Assembly (NCBI GenBank): GCA_963576735.1
Contig: OY755174.1
Location: forward strand, 5,890,001-5,954,000
DNA from: Bedellia somnulentella
Taxonomy: Eukaryota; Arthropoda; Insecta; Lepidoptera; Bedelliidae
Length of the DNA: 64,000 nt
Reading direction: 5' to 3'
Shown here: positions 23,530 to 35,185 of the stretch, piece after piece
Layout: every line of letters starts with the position of its first letter
How positions within the stretch are numbered: the stretch's first letter is position 1
Made by a program: the position numbers and the translations under genes
Notes under the pieces: model-generated
Databases searched by the model: none
What the model was told of the DNA's origin: nothing
What the model saw: only the letters and a program-made list of their open reading frames with translations

Positions 23530-23884
23530 GGGGCCCAATTCTACAATTTTAAGAAACGTCACCGATTTGATACAGTCTGTAGGTCAAATAAGTACAATGC
23601 TGTATCTCTATTTTTAGTCGTTACAACGTAATCGGTTCTATTATCTTAGCTGCCGGAGCATGGTTTTGTCAATTTTGACATTCCAAACCAGTCATTTATT
23701 CATTCTTTAATAAGTCAAATAAGTGTTGTCATTTCAGTGATCTTAAAAATCTACCGCAATAACTGTACCTATTTCTGTACCATCGCCCAAGACTAAAGAA
23801 ACATCATTTAAATTTTATGTACAGTTTATGAGTACTTTCTGCTAGAAGATTCGACCGAAAGATTTTATTATAGGTTAATTCTTT

Positions 23885-24085
23885 ATATGGGTGTCGTAAG
23901 AGGCGACTAAGGGTATGGGGCTTTTTAAAGTGACTTTTAGGCGATGCGGTTGAAGACCCATCACCAACGATACTTTATTTCTACCATCATCTCCCATATC
24001 AACTTCCAAATGTGGCTGAGGAGTTTTTAACTCTAAAGCTGTGGCTACCCCTTTTTAGGGATTTATGGCCGTGAGTATATGTATA
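23885..24085 (+). repeat. (TATG)n-tailed repeat, head-truncated
   Basis: Begins at GGTGTCGTAAGAGGCGACTA and ends GCCGTGAGTATATGTATA, with the family body between. Confidence 0.75.
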
Positions 24086-24121
24086 GCAAAATTAAAAACC
24101 TGTAACAATGTACCTACAAAT

Positions 24122-24265
24122 ACATTGTCACATGACAGGACTAAGTATAACTCAGCTATAATAGTTTCCTCACGATATTTTCCCTCACGGTTAACGTCCT
24201 CAATAAATAAAAAAGACATTGGTCAAGGCCCAACGAGAATTTAAACTCAAACCGATGAAGTGAAG
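24122..24265 (-). repeat. tRNA-SINE fragment
   Basis: Diverged inverse copy of the central SINE region: CACATGACAGGACTAAGTAT and CCTCACGATATTTTCCCTCA. Confidence 0.65.
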
Positions 24266-24358
24266 TCTAAAAAAAAAGAGCTGAGTTTCGATTTCATCGT
24301 TATAAAAATTTAAAATTGTATGGGTACGTAAATGGTTAAATTTATGCGGGTACCTACT

Positions 24359-24602
24359 CCATGGCGATCGATAGTCTCTGCCTACCCCAATGGGAACTAA
24401 TGGCGTGAGTGTATGTATTTATGTATGTATGTACCTACTCCGTAACTATCATTTATTTTAATGGAATGTCTTCTAGGCATGACATTATTACAGAAGCCGC
24501 CTGCCTTTTTGAGAAAACTCTCTATTTGGTCCGATTGTGTCCTCCGTAGTCGTCCTCTACTAACACCACTTTCCAGTGCCTTCGACATTGGGTTTTTACA
24601 CA
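24359..24602. mobile_element. Two RTE 3'-end fragments in tail-to-tail orientation
   Basis: A + strand RTE tail (GGCGATCGATAGTCTCTGCC ending in TATG repeats, 24359-24434) is followed by a - strand coding fragment at 24460-24602. That fragment reads VSRGRLRRTQSDQIESFLKK, homologous to VSRGRPRRTHLDQIENVLKK of the copy at 30467. Confidence 0.75.
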
Positions 24603-24954
24603 TCCAATTTACCTATTCATCCTTATCATGCCCAAACCGTCTTAAAAATATTATTGCCTTAGTATTAGTATATGGAAAAATACTAGTTTTCATTGAAACA
24701 CACCTATCCCAAATTTTTTATTGATGTACAAGCGCGAATTTAAAGGCTGTTTTCAATGTTAGTAAAAAAATTGTTTTTTCTTTTCCTCAAAGTCTCTATA
24801 GGTACCCTGCGGCTGCGTTTTGAAAATGACACCTCTCTTTTGCTCTGTTTTATATTCTACAGATAAGTTAGTAGTGAATTGTTATAATTGTGCCAGTGAC
24901 AAATTGGTCAAATAAACAAAATAAATACATTTAAATTTTTCACACAACCTGTCA
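24603..24954. other. Intergenic, nothing recognised
   Basis: AT-rich DNA with no assignable feature. Confidence 0.5.
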
Positions 24955-25110
24955 GACGTCCGAAGTGTAAAGAATAAAAAAGTATGTATAAAAGATTCAT
25001 TAAACTAGAAGAAGCTAGATAAGTTAGCCAGGGTCGTACAAATCCAACAAAATTAATAGTTTCTGCCTACTCCGATAGGAACTAATCTCGTGAGTTTACG
25101 CAAGTAGGTT
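24955..25110 (+). mobile_element. RTE 3'-end fragment
   Basis: A diverged copy of the last 150 bp of the RTE element: GACGTCCGAAGTGTAAAGAA, GCCAGGGTCGTACAAATCC and CTGCCTACTCCGATAGGAAC. Confidence 0.75.
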
Positions 25111-27030
25111 TGTATCATTTTCTTTTTTTTTTTGTTATTCTGATAGAGAAAATCTTAAAATTATTATTTTTATTGAATTATTTATCTTTAATTAATGATG
25201 AAATAAATATTTGTTAGATAAAATGTGGCACGTTTAAGAGTTTTTTGTGTTTTGTTTCAAGACCTTTTTTTTCTGAAATATTAGACTTTTTAAGTTTGCC
25301 TTATGTTTGTTTATAATAAGTCGTGATTATAAGATAAGATTTTTGCGGTCTGTTCAAAGTAAAGTCAAACTTTTTCTTACAAACTCATTACGCAAATTCT
25401 TGGCCAAACACGATCTCGCTTTAAGAAAAAAAACTTTTTCCAACTGTCATAATTTGACATAAAACCGTCAAAATTCTGTCACATGTCACTAAACGTCACA
25501 ATGCAAACTTAATAGAACTTTTTAATGGGTATTCACAATCTTTTTAAGATGTATCTTAGGTGTATGTCTCTGGTATGGTGATCCAAATTTGACGTTTTAG
25601 CCCAGTTTCTTGCTCATTCGGTCATTGAGTTGAATGATTTTAAATCCAGTATTGCCATTTTTATTCTAATATTGATTTGCAAATACCTACCACTTTATTT
25701 ATTATGTACCCTATGCTCTTAATCTATAATCATCCCCGATTTTGTAACTAGATCTCAATTATTTCTTCAAAATTTAATTGTAAATGATTTAAAATATGTT
25801 TCCAATGTTTACCAAGTATGAATTGTGAGGTTATTAAATAAATTATATTTAAATTGAGCCAAAAAGGCGGCTTGTAAATATACCCAAAGCTAAAAAGAAA
25901 AAAAATAGAAGAAAGATAATTTTTGGAAAATAACAATAAGCATGACATAAATTAGTTGGGATTCGCGATAATGGGATTTCATTATAATTTTTTCTTTAAT
26001 TTTATGTTCTTCCCAAAATATAAATAACTCTTAACTTAGTCTTTACTTAACCATTGATTAAATACCTTCAAGATCTAATTGTTTAATAATTTCATTCTTT
26101 ATAAATAATTTTTTTTTCGCTTTAATGATAAAAATCCTTACAACTAAAATTCACATGCGAGCCTAAATCACGCTGTTTGTGGCGAAATTGCTGAAAAAAT
26201 ATTTGGCAGATACAGCCAATAACAAAAAAAATAAAAAAAACAATAAACAAACAAAAAAACTATAATTAGTCAATTTTCATTTTCATTATTACATATTTTG
26301 AAAACTAATGAATAAATTTCTTATACCGAATAATAATTTAACGGACTGGTTAATATCAAACATTATTTGTTTGCGGAACTATTCTTACGATACGAACTTA
26401 ACGATGAATATGCTATCAGTGATTTTGGTACCAATTATTCGTGACGATGAAGCTTAATTAAAGTTTTCAAACTGGGACATTCATATGGTGTCTCTATTTT
26501 ATAAGAATCCCTTGCGGAAGATATCAACCAACTGAAAATTACCCAAGAATATACATTTATATTTCAAATCATGAAGGAGAAGCTAACAAATAATAAAGCG
26601 TATATTTATCATACCAAAACTTGTATTAAAAGTTCTTTGCTCGTCTTAGTGATTATACTTTAGTTACAAATATATAATAAATAATATGTTCTTGATACTT
26701 GTTTCTTTATTAATTTACTAGTGGACCATTTCGGATTTGCACGAGTGTTGTTATACTTTGAATATACGCCTGTGTTTCTTAGGGCCAATATTTACTGGCA
26801 TGAAAACTGTGATAATTTAATTAGGAATAACTTTTTTAGAGGGCTAACGGCAACGTCAATAACTATAAAACGAAAAGCTTAACTGTTTTTGCTTAGACTT
26901 TATATAGTCGTTACCTAGCATAATTTACAATGCATACGTTTAGTACATAGGCAACTTATGTTTTCGGTTTTCGTAGTGTGGCCGCACATGATCCTGACTT
27001 TTATTTTACCTTTAGCCTATTAATATATAC
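25111..27030. other. Long AT-rich stretch without recognised genes
   Basis: About 1.9 kb with no substantial ORF and no repeat that I can name, apart from a Helitron-like phrase TACTAGTGGACCATTTCGGA near 26720. That phrase resembles a Helitron 3' end read on the - strand. Confidence 0.5.
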
Positions 27031-27400
27031 ATAACATAACATAACATAAACGTTCACGCCGAATATCCCCGAAGGGGTTGGCAGAGGTACTAATTCTTCT
27101 GAACATCACGTGACTTTGTCACCTGGTGTTCAGAGTACCCACGTTTTGCATGGACAGTGTACTCACGTGATAGGGGGCAGGCCTATCGCCGTTTTGTACG
27201 AATACACTGTCACATGACTAAGTACAACTCAGCCATGTGGGTTTCCTCACGATGTTTTCCCTCACCGTTAACAACCATGATAAATTAACCACACATATGT
27301 CTTTAGAAAAGACAAATTGGTGTAGGCCCAACCCAGGATTTGAACACTAGTCGTTTGCACGATAAGCGAGTGTTCTACCCACTGGGCTATCACAGTTGCT
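27031..27400 (-). repeat. tRNA-derived SINE, full length
   Basis: On the - strand it runs from the tRNA head (GTGATAGCCCAGTGGGTAGA; box B GTGTTCAAATCC) to a (TTATG)n tail, seen on the + strand as ATAACATAACATAACATAAA. It is very close to the copy at 33221, indicating recent activity of the family. Confidence 0.88.
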
Positions 27401-27409
27401 TATTAATAT

Positions 27410-27505
27410 GTACATATATATACAAAGTATATATACTCTGTAGTATATATATAGTGTAGTGTATATATACTGTGTAGTGTATATATACTGTGTAGTGTAT
27501 ATTTG
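27410..27505. repeat. Tandem TGTGTAGTGTATATATAC array
   Basis: Several imperfect repeats of an 18- to 20-bp unit (TGTGTAGTGTATATATAC) run directly into the head of the next (TATG)n repeat, whose own first bases are TGTGTAGTGT. The array probably grew from that head by slippage. Confidence 0.65.
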
Positions 27506-27756
27506 CTGTGTAGTGTCGGCTTAGAATAGCACTTCCCCATTTCTTCCGATGGGTGTACGTAAGAGGCGACTAACTGTATTGGGGCTTTTAAGAGATTTTT
27601 GGGCGATGTATTCGGAAACCCATCACCAACAACCTTTATCTCACCATCTTTTCCCCACTCAACTTTCCAAAAGTGGCTTAGGAATTTCCAATTCCTTAGC
27701 TCTGGCTACCCCTTCTAGGGATTTATAGCCGTGAGTATATGTATGTATGTATGTAT
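27506..27756 (+). repeat. (TATG)n-tailed SINE-like repeat, full length
   Basis: Complete head, body and tail: AGTGTCGGCTTAGAATAGCA to GCCGTGAGTATATGTATG. Confidence 0.85.
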
Positions 27757-28069
27757 ATATATCCGACTCTACACTTATCAGCCAATCATCTCAAAATCTC
27801 TTGTCTATAATATCAAATTTCCAAAAGGAGAGATATTTGTTTGTATGTATAGGTTCCTAATTCCCCAATAGCTCAACCGATATAAAAAATATTTTTTTAA
27901 ATTAAACGTTGGAATTATTCAAAAGTAACGTAGGCTATATATCAGCACACGAAATATCATAGGGGTGTTGGTGATGAAACTGACATGCATACATATAAAC
28001 TGGTTTCCCATAATACAGACCTAGCCTAGTTTGGGAACCTCTGCTTAGGTCTGTACTACTGTAAATGCC

Positions 28070-28285
28070 TTAAAGGCTTTGGAATGAGAAATTCCTGAGT
28101 CACTTTTGGAAGTTGAGTGGTGAAAAGATGGTATTAATAAATAATTGTTGGTGCCGGGCTCTCTAACCATATCGACTAGTATATTTAATAGTAGAATATC
28201 GAATAGTAGATCTTTAAATTATCACTAGAAAGCCCACGCGAACCCATACACTCCTATTATTATGACCACCCACCGGTAGGAATGG
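28070..28285 (-). repeat. (TATG)n-family repeat, interrupted
   Basis: The parts ATTCCTGAGTCACTTTTGGA and CCACCGGTAGGAATGGGGTA are recognisable. The region between is replaced by unrelated AT-rich sequence. Confidence 0.6.
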
Positions 28286-28315
28286 GGTAGTGTTATTCTG
28301 CTGTTTTGCTATAAA

Positions 28316-28576
28316 AACATAAACATAACATAAACGTTCACGCCGTTTATCCCCGAAGGGGTTGGCAGAGGTACCAATACTTCTGAACTCACATGGCAAG
28401 CGCCATCTAGTTTCCAGAGAAGGTACCCACGTTTTGCTTAGACAGTGTACTAACGTGATAGGGGGCAGGCCTATCGCCGTTTTGTACGAATACACTGTCA
28501 CATGACTAAGTACAACTCAGCCATGTGGGTTTCCTCACGATGTTTTCCCTCACCGTTAAGAACCATGATAATTTAA
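28316..28576 (-). repeat. tRNA-SINE, 5'-truncated
   Basis: Has the TTATG-type tail and the body up to CCTCACCGTTAAGAACCATG, but no tRNA head. Its 3' part reads CACGCCGTTTATCCCCGAAG, the same variant as the copy in the mariner at 60928. Confidence 0.8.
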
Positions 28577-28920
28577 AAACATATTTATCTTATATCTACT
28601 TTGACTGGGACCTCATAATGAGTTAACGTTTTCTTGAATAAGTGTAACTGCATTTATCATATCGATTTTCATTGAGCCACATTGAAACGAAATCTACTTC
28701 GATACATTTGAAATATTTTCGAACTTTGAATAAGATATTTTTATCAGAAAAAATATTCTCATAAAAAACGCATATTTTATTGAGATCTTTAAATTTTCAG
28801 TAAAATGTAAATAAAATCCAATAAAATATGTGTAAATACATTCAAATAAATATTCATAATCATTTTCCACAAAAAAAAATTTTTCGAATGTATGAAACAA
28901 TACACAAAAAGCTACTGTTG
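28577..28920. other. Intergenic, nothing recognised
   Basis: AT-rich spacer with no assignable feature. Confidence 0.5.
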
Positions 28921-29305
28921 TTTTTTAGGAGAAAAACTGTAGCATTATGGTGGATTGTAGCTTCAGACAGCTGTCAAAAGAACTCATAAAAACGCTTAGA
29001 ATACCGATTTGGTGAATCATTCGTTCAATCATCATAACGCTGAAAAAAATCGTTAATTTGCAGAATACCAAATACGTCAATGTGTCAAAAAGTGACGTAA
29101 AATGGCCTTGTAGAATAGCAAATACGATCTTAGCTGTCTCACTATTGTGACAGTGACACAAATGACATTTGTCAATTTTGCTTCGAGAATGCCAAAACCA
29201 CAGTTTTGATACACCTAAGACCGACATACAGAAAAGATGGTCGTGTAGAATTGGGCCCCCGATCTATACTTGTCAATTATTTGCTCAAAAGATAAGTAAT
29301 AACGG

Positions 29306-29473
29306 GAGATTTAAAGCATCTACCACCAGTTGCCGATAATCAGATAATCCAACCTTTTTATGAGATTTAAAGCATTTACCACCAGTTGCCTATAATCAGA
29401 TAATCCAACCTTTTTAGGAGATTTAAAGCGTTTACCACCAGTTGGCGATAATTGGATAATCCAAACCTAATTT
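29306..29473. repeat. Three tandem copies of a 56-bp unit
   Basis: Units begin at 29306, 29362 and 29418 with GAGATTTAAAGC; each contains TACCACCAGTTG and GGATAATCC or AGATAATCC. The first two units are nearly identical and the third is more diverged. Non-coding. Confidence 0.85.
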
Positions 29474-29974
29474 GCCCAATTCCTTTGCCAAATATTCAGC
29501 AACCAACCATATGGGTTTTTTTCCTTTTTAATAAAAATTATACAAAGATTGCGACAACATTTTTATGTCGCTTTTGCCATTTCGGTAACTTAGCACTCCA
29601 CAAAAATATTAAGGGCTAGATATTCTAATGAATGGTATATGGAAGCTTATCTATCTAAAACTCTTGAAGGGCTAAGGGCGGCGCTACTCTTGTGGCTGCT
29701 GCCCATACAGATACACAACACGTCCAAAAGAAGCCGCACAGGCCACAGGACCAGCAGCAAACTCTCAGTTTGAAAAACAAGTTGTGTCCCTAAGCCAAGG
29801 ATACTTAATATGGCGACCTTGTCAAATTAATCAGCTCATGAGCCAGATTAATTCAAAACGTAATCTTTGCATAATCAAATGGATCGCTCAATGTGTTGCT
29901 TTGCGAAAAAGCAGATAACGGCTAAACAGATTTCAATTCATAAAAACTTTCACGCAATCAAACGTTTTTGAAAA
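29474..29974. other. Intergenic, nothing recognised
   Basis: No gene or clear repeat seen in this 500-bp stretch. Confidence 0.45.
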
Positions 29975-30042
29975 AAATGAAGAGCCATGGAGGAGCTACT
30001 CATCCTGGTCGGACACCCCTAGAGGTTCCGAACCAGTCTTTG
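29975..30042 (-). mobile_element. Tiny RTE fragment
   Basis: The - strand GAACCTCTAGGGGTGTCCGA and CTCCTCCATGGCTCTTCA match the RT segment at 30810-30855 of the RTE copy just downstream, in inverse orientation. Confidence 0.55.
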
Positions 30043-30070
30043 TTTTCCCCCCATACTGTCATACATTTTT

Positions 30071-30312
30071 TTTGCTGTGTAGTGTCGGCTTGGAATAGCA
30101 CTACCCCATTTTTTTCCGGTGGGTGTACGTAAGAGGCGACTAACGGTATTGGGGCTTAAGGGATTTTTGGGCGATGCGGTTGGAGACCCATCACAAACAA
30201 CCTTTATTTCACCATCTTTTCCCCATGCAACTTCCAAAAGTGCCTGAGGAATTTCTAATTCCTTAGCTCTGGCTACTCCTTCTAGGGATTTATAGCCGTG
30301 AGTATATATGTA
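30071..30312 (+). repeat. (TATG)n-tailed SINE-like repeat, full length
   Basis: AGTGTCGGCTTGGAATAGCA head, GGCGATGCGGTTGGAGACCC body, GCCGTGAGTATATATGTA tail. Confidence 0.85.
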
Positions 30313-30466
30313 TTTTTTTTAAAATGTACCATTACTATAAAGAATAATCAGAAGGAAGAGCGGGTGCTTCTGCCACAGGTTATTTTTATTTCCTATTAGA
30401 AGTGCCCAAACACTGTAACCTAATTTATATAAGATGACAAATAAATGACCGAAATGAAAAAAAAAA

Positions 30467-31795
30467 CTACCGCGGAATCAGCCTACTCAGTGTTGTCGGT
30501 AAATTGTATGCAAAGGTATTGATTGAAAGAGTGATGAATGAAACAGATGACAAAATTTGGGATGTGCAAGCAGGATTTAGAAAGGGAATGGGATGTATGG
30601 ATCAAATCTTCTCTTTAAGGAGCATCACTGAAAAGTTCTTAGCCAAGAATCGAAAGGTGTATTGCTCCTTCATAGATTTAGAGAAGGCGTATGATAGGGT
30701 GGTAAGGAAGTATTTGTGGGAGGTGTTATCTAAGTTCGGCTTGGGGAGCCAACTTATACGTCCATTGGTATCACTCTATGAGGATTCTAGTGCACTGGTT
30801 CGGTATCTCTAGGGGTGTCCGACAGGAATATGTAGCTTCTCCGTGGCTCTTCAACTTGTTCATGGATGACTGTCTGATAGAGTTGCGTGAAAGTGATTAT
30901 GGACTGAGAATGGGTGGATTCGTCATCAAATGCTCTTATATGCTGATGATCAAGTGTTACTTGCATCGTCGGTTGAAGAGTTGCAAGAGATGATGAATAT
31001 TGCATGTGCGTCGTTTGAAAGAAAAGGAATGAGACTCAATGTGGATAAAATCAAAACCATGGTTTTCGAGAGAGAGGAGAATATGACTGAATGCGTGATT
31101 GAGATCAATGGTTAGAAAGTGGAACAAGTGAAAGAGTTCGTATATCTGGGAAGTTTGTTTACAAGGGATGGAAAAAGTGATGAAGACATTGAAAGAAGAG
31201 TAAAAAAGGGGAATACGGTAAATGGAGCACTAGATAGTCTCATGTCTAGTCAATCGGTGTCCGAAAAGGCCCGAATGGCTGTGCATGATGCTGTCCTCGT
31301 TCCTACGCTTATGTATGGCAGTGAGTGTTGGGTGTGGCAGAAGAAGCATGAAAGCAGAGTGAATGCAGTAGAAATGAGATCCCTCAGAAAAGTTTGTAAT
31401 GTAAGGTTATGTGATCGTGTGAGGAATGATGTGATTCGTGAAAGGTGTGGTGTAAAAGATGATATTGTAAGAAAGATAGAAAAAGGAATGTTGAGATGGT
31501 TTGGGCACATAGAGAGGATGGATGACAGTAAAGTGGTGAAAGAGATCTATAGAGCCAATGTGGAAGGTAATGTTAGTAGAGGACGACCTCGGAGGACACA
31601 TTTAGATCAAATAGAAAATGTGCTCAAAAAGGCAGGTGTCCGAAGTACGAAGAATAAAAGAGCATGTATGAAAAGATTGATGGATGTGAATGAAGCTAGA
31701 GAGGTTTGCCAGGATCGTACAAAGTGGCGATCGATAGTCTCTGCCTACCCCAATGGGAACTAACGGCGTGAGAATATGTATGTATGTATGTACAA
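30467..31795 (+). pseudogene. RTE-type retrotransposon, best-preserved copy in window
   Basis: The + strand encodes the RT and C-terminal domains of an RTE-clade element, with the endonuclease half missing. In order: YRGISLLSVVGKLYAKV, AGFRKGMGCMDQIFSL, FIDLEKAYDRVV (motif A), a frameshift near 30790, RGVRQEYVASPWLFNLF, a frameshift near 30930, LLYADDQVLLAS (catalytic YADD), an in-frame TAG at 31114-31116, VKEFVYLGSLFTRDGKSDED, LRWFGHIERMDDSK and VSRGRPRRTHLDQ, with a stop at 31761. The tail is (TATG)n. Three lesions make it inactive as it stands, but the low divergence suggests that it is young. The last 50 bp resemble those of the abundant (TATG)n SINE-like family, so it may be the family's mobilising partner. 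Confidence 0.9.
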
Positions 31796-32010
31796 ATAAA
31801 TGAATTTTGTATTTTTTTTTATACATGTACTGGAATCCGCCTAGACTAATACCAGCGCAAGTATAATTTGACTCCCCAAACCGAGTGTTAACGCTGCTGC
31901 TGGTTTCACGTGGTGAAATGATAGCATGGATGAGGCAGTAGATTAAATTAATTCTTATTATTTCTTAATACCAAATATTTTATTACTCCCATTTACAATG
32001 ATATACTTAC
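31796..32010. other. Short spacer, nothing recognised
   Basis: No assignable feature. Confidence 0.5.
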
Positions 32011-32690
32011 AGTAAAACCCGTTTAATACGATCACGCTTAATACGATTTCTCGCATAATACGCCATTTTTCGACAGTCCCTGCAACTCGAAGCATATTTT
32101 CATACATCTCTTAACGCTTAATCTCCGCCAAGTCAAGGGCGAAGCAAACACTGCCGTACCATCCTTTTCTGGAACCATTACGCTGCATTTTCAGGGCCCC
32201 ATTCGAGAACCTCTGGATGGGATTGAAACGCTGAAATTTTCGCCATCTAGAAATTCCTAATCACACACTTAAAATCCATTATTTCAAGTCGGTAGTTCAA
32301 ATAATTCCGAAGTTAAGCTAACGCAAAGTTTCGCATTTTCGACACTGACTAATTGACTCACTGATCATCAAAATAGAACTAGTACTTCCTATAGACCTAG
32401 AGAGCTGAAATTTGGTACAGAGGTAGATTTTAACGCTGGACTACCTGGTGACGCTGATGTGAAAACATAATAAGAGTACTGCCAAACTATAATAAGCGCA
32501 TTTACGAGAAATAGTAGTCGATTAACTGTATTCTACTTAATAAATAAAAATATTCAGTCCAATAATAATTATTAATTATGTACTAGCACTCAGCCGCGGC
32601 TTCACCACGTTATTTAGAATTAGTACCAGTACTCGTCACTAGATGCGCTTACTATATTTTAAAATAAAAAAAAATAAAAGCGTTTATTTA
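32011..32690 (+). mobile_element. Dispersed element W, with a pogo/Tigger-like end
   Basis: The first 60 bp (CAGTAAAACCCGTTTAATAC, then GATTTCTCGCATAATACGCC) resemble pogo/Tigger termini. From 32095 to 32690 the sequence recurs inverted at 46262-47095, sharing for example CAAGTCAAGGGCGAAGCAAA (diverged), GATCATCAAAATAGAACTAG and AAGCGCATTTACGAGAAATA. It is non-coding. Confidence 0.55.
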
Positions 32691-33220
32691 CTAGACACAA
32701 GAGTAAATGCGGTGGTAGGTTTTTTTCCAATGGTTCGTCTTGTTCTACCTGTCGTGTGTAAATATTACATTGTTATAATTTCAATAATAATTTAATGTCA
32801 AGTTTAGCTTTATATACAACAAAAAAAGAAAGATTAAAATCTATTTTCAGAGAGTATTTTACATAATTCATGACATGTCTTTGTATAATGATCACATAAA
32901 ATTAAGTTAATGAATCTAGAGTCAAATATTACAGTTTGCTATGAAAACGTCAATACAGTATATACAATGGTCAATTAAATAATACAGATTTAAATTTATT
33001 CAATGTCAACTTTTTCATGTCGTCACTAATAATATTAAATAATCGTCATCATCAGCGCGCTCATCATCTTGAATATGCTGGCTACTGATATCGATATTTC
33101 TAATTGTAGGTTGAGTGAGTTCACAGAAAGATCGTTAAAATTCGTATGTTACAATAAGTAGTACAATTTTTTTCTCATTTTGTAAGTAAACATCGCATTA
33201 GGCTATTATATATATATTAT
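32691..33220. other. Intergenic, nothing recognised
   Basis: AT-rich spacer with no gene seen. Confidence 0.5.
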
Positions 33221-33590
33221 AACAGCCGTGATAGCCCAGTGGGTAGAACACTCGGTTATCGTGCAAACGACTAGTGTTCAAATCCTGGGTCGGGCCTACA
33301 CCAATTTGTCTTTTCTAAAGACATATGTGTGGTTAATTTATCATGGTTGTTAACGGTGAGGGAAAACATCGTGAGGAAACCCACATGGCTGAGTTGTACT
33401 TAGTCATGTGACAGTGTATTCGTACAAAACGGCGATAGGCCTGCCCCCTATCACGTGAGTACACTGTCCATGCAAAACGTGGGTACTCTGAACACCAGGT
33501 GTCAAAGTCACGTGATGTTCAGAAGTATTAGTACCTCTGCCAACCCCTTCGGGGATATTCGGCGTGAACGTTTATGTTATGTTATGTTAT
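33221..33590 (+). repeat. tRNA-derived SINE, full length
   Basis: Clear A box (GATAGCCCAGTGGGTAGAAC) and B box (GTGTTCAAATCC) within the first 70 bp, then the SINE body and a (TTATG)n tail at 33573-33590. Probably the best-preserved copy in the window. Confidence 0.9.
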
Positions 33591-33654
33591 ATATACAATA
33601 GTATATATAGACAATAGTCTGTAATGGTGTTTGTAACATATGATCAATAAATAA

Positions 33655-34200
33655 ATAAATAATTTGATAGCCAGACATTTTGTATATTATGGTTATCCCG
33701 TTGTGGTCAAAACTTTGGCGGTTTCAAATAAATAAATTTGGATTTTAGTAAACGAAAATTAAAAGCTCATAAATGTATAGTGATGGAAAGGGCAATATTT
33801 TTAACTTTTTAAATAGCGGTACGCAGCTATCAAGAAAGTCAGCCCCGCATAATATACGAATATTTTTTTTTGTAGTTTGAAAACTCTATCTGAGTCCAGA
33901 GAGGTAAAACTGAAGACACATATCCGTGATGGCAGGTAAGGGCGGCACTCTCTAATCGACATACCTTATACGGTAGATGACAAACAAATATTTTTCCAGT
34001 TTTGTGCATATGTTGTCAACGTGAAATTTCCAGTTAAAAAAGAGTCCAGAGTAAATCCTAAGAATTTTGTTGATTCGACTTCCATTATAGTTTTACCGTC
34101 ATTATTTTTTTTATATTTAGTGGTTGTCGATTGTAAGTTCGAAATTGTATAAATTCGGTTTTATTAATATCTGATTGCAAATTATTTTTGTCAAGCCGCT
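33655..34200 (-). pseudogene. CR1/Jockey-type retrotransposon C-terminal relic
   Basis: The - strand reads, across several frames, NKTEFIQFRT, VESTKFLGFTLDSFLTGNF, then VPLFKKLKILPFPSLYIYEL. These match the order of motifs at and after the RT thumb of Jockey/CR1-type elements. Stops and frameshifts are frequent and the catalytic core is absent. Confidence 0.75.
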
Positions 34201-34211
34201 AAATCATACTA

Positions 34212-34330
34212 TCTATACTTATAATAAATCTGTAGAGAGGTCAATTCTGTACATGAAATATATTTTCAAAATAACCATCAGGTGGTGATAAGGGATCGAT
34301 ACTGATGCCAAAAATGCAATCAGGAAAATT

Positions 34331-34372
<42 letters not shown>

Positions 34373-35185
34373 GGTTTGTATGTTCCTTATGGAAACAAAA
34401 ACTACTCGACGGATTTTAACGAAACTTGGTACAATTATTCTTCATACACCAGCGCAGGTTTTTGTATTCTTTCCAGCAGAGTAGTAAAGGGGAATTTTGG
34501 GAAATTTTGGGAAAACGGGAGAAGTTACTCCATTTTTTAAGCTTCCGTCGCGTGTGCAGCCTCAATGGTTAAACTTACATAGGAATCATGTGTGACGGAA
34601 ATATTCTTCATAAAATTATCTAAAAAAAAATCCCCAGCAGTTTATGTCTATCTTTTACGGTTGACTCACAATAAGACGTGTAATTCCTGATAGCTTAGCA
34701 GTTCGGATCATTCTGACTATATTTGTTTACTCTTACGTTTGTAAACCTCTCACTCATCCCAAATTTAAAAAAGGTAACATTATTACCTATTCAATAAAAA
34801 AAGAATCATAGAAATCGGTAGACAAACACCGAAATTATACATAAAATAAGCCATCGCGCCCGTGATCAAAACCAAATCGTTACTAATTTACATACTAGGT
34901 GGCGCCAGTAGTTGCATCCTACATCAAGTAATGATTTATTTTTTAGATTGTTATAAATACTTCATAGCGTTTTATTCCAAAATTTGCTATTAAACGGAAA
35001 TACTGAACCGTTCATCAAAGCGCATTTAAAATCACCAAACTACACTGTTTAGGGAGTGCTATAAATTTAATAAATTGAAATCATTTTGCGCTGAATTTCA
35101 CAATGCTTGAGCAGTGACTGAAGAAAGAAACCTCAGATATTTAAAAAAACAACGCTACCCGTGCGAAGCTGGGACGATCCACTAG
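34212..35185 (+). mobile_element. Non-autonomous Helitron, copy 1
   Basis: Begins TCTATACTTATAATAAATCT directly after A and ends GGGACGATCCACTAG directly before T, fitting the Helitron rule (5' TC, 3' CTAG, inserted between A and T, no target duplication). GTGCGAAGC just inside the 3' end is the Helitron-like terminal region. It contains a (TCTG)n microsatellite at about 34334-34372. There is no Rep/helicase coding sequence. A closely similar shorter copy lies at 58172-59011. Confidence 0.8.

Larger units (their letters stand above)
23530..29259. repeat. GGGGCCCAATTCTAC inverted-repeat pair, 5.7 kb apart
   Basis: GGGGCCCAATTCTAC at 23530-23544 is mirrored exactly by GTAGAATTGGGCCCC at 29245-29259. 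They may be the termini of one element inflated by nested insertions, or the single ends of two separate elements. Subterminal similarity (TTTTGTCAATTTTG near 23665; TTTGTCAATTTTG near 29168) favours a shared family. Near the right end, GAATACC/GAATAGC phrases recur at 29000, 29064 and 29114. Confidence 0.45.
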
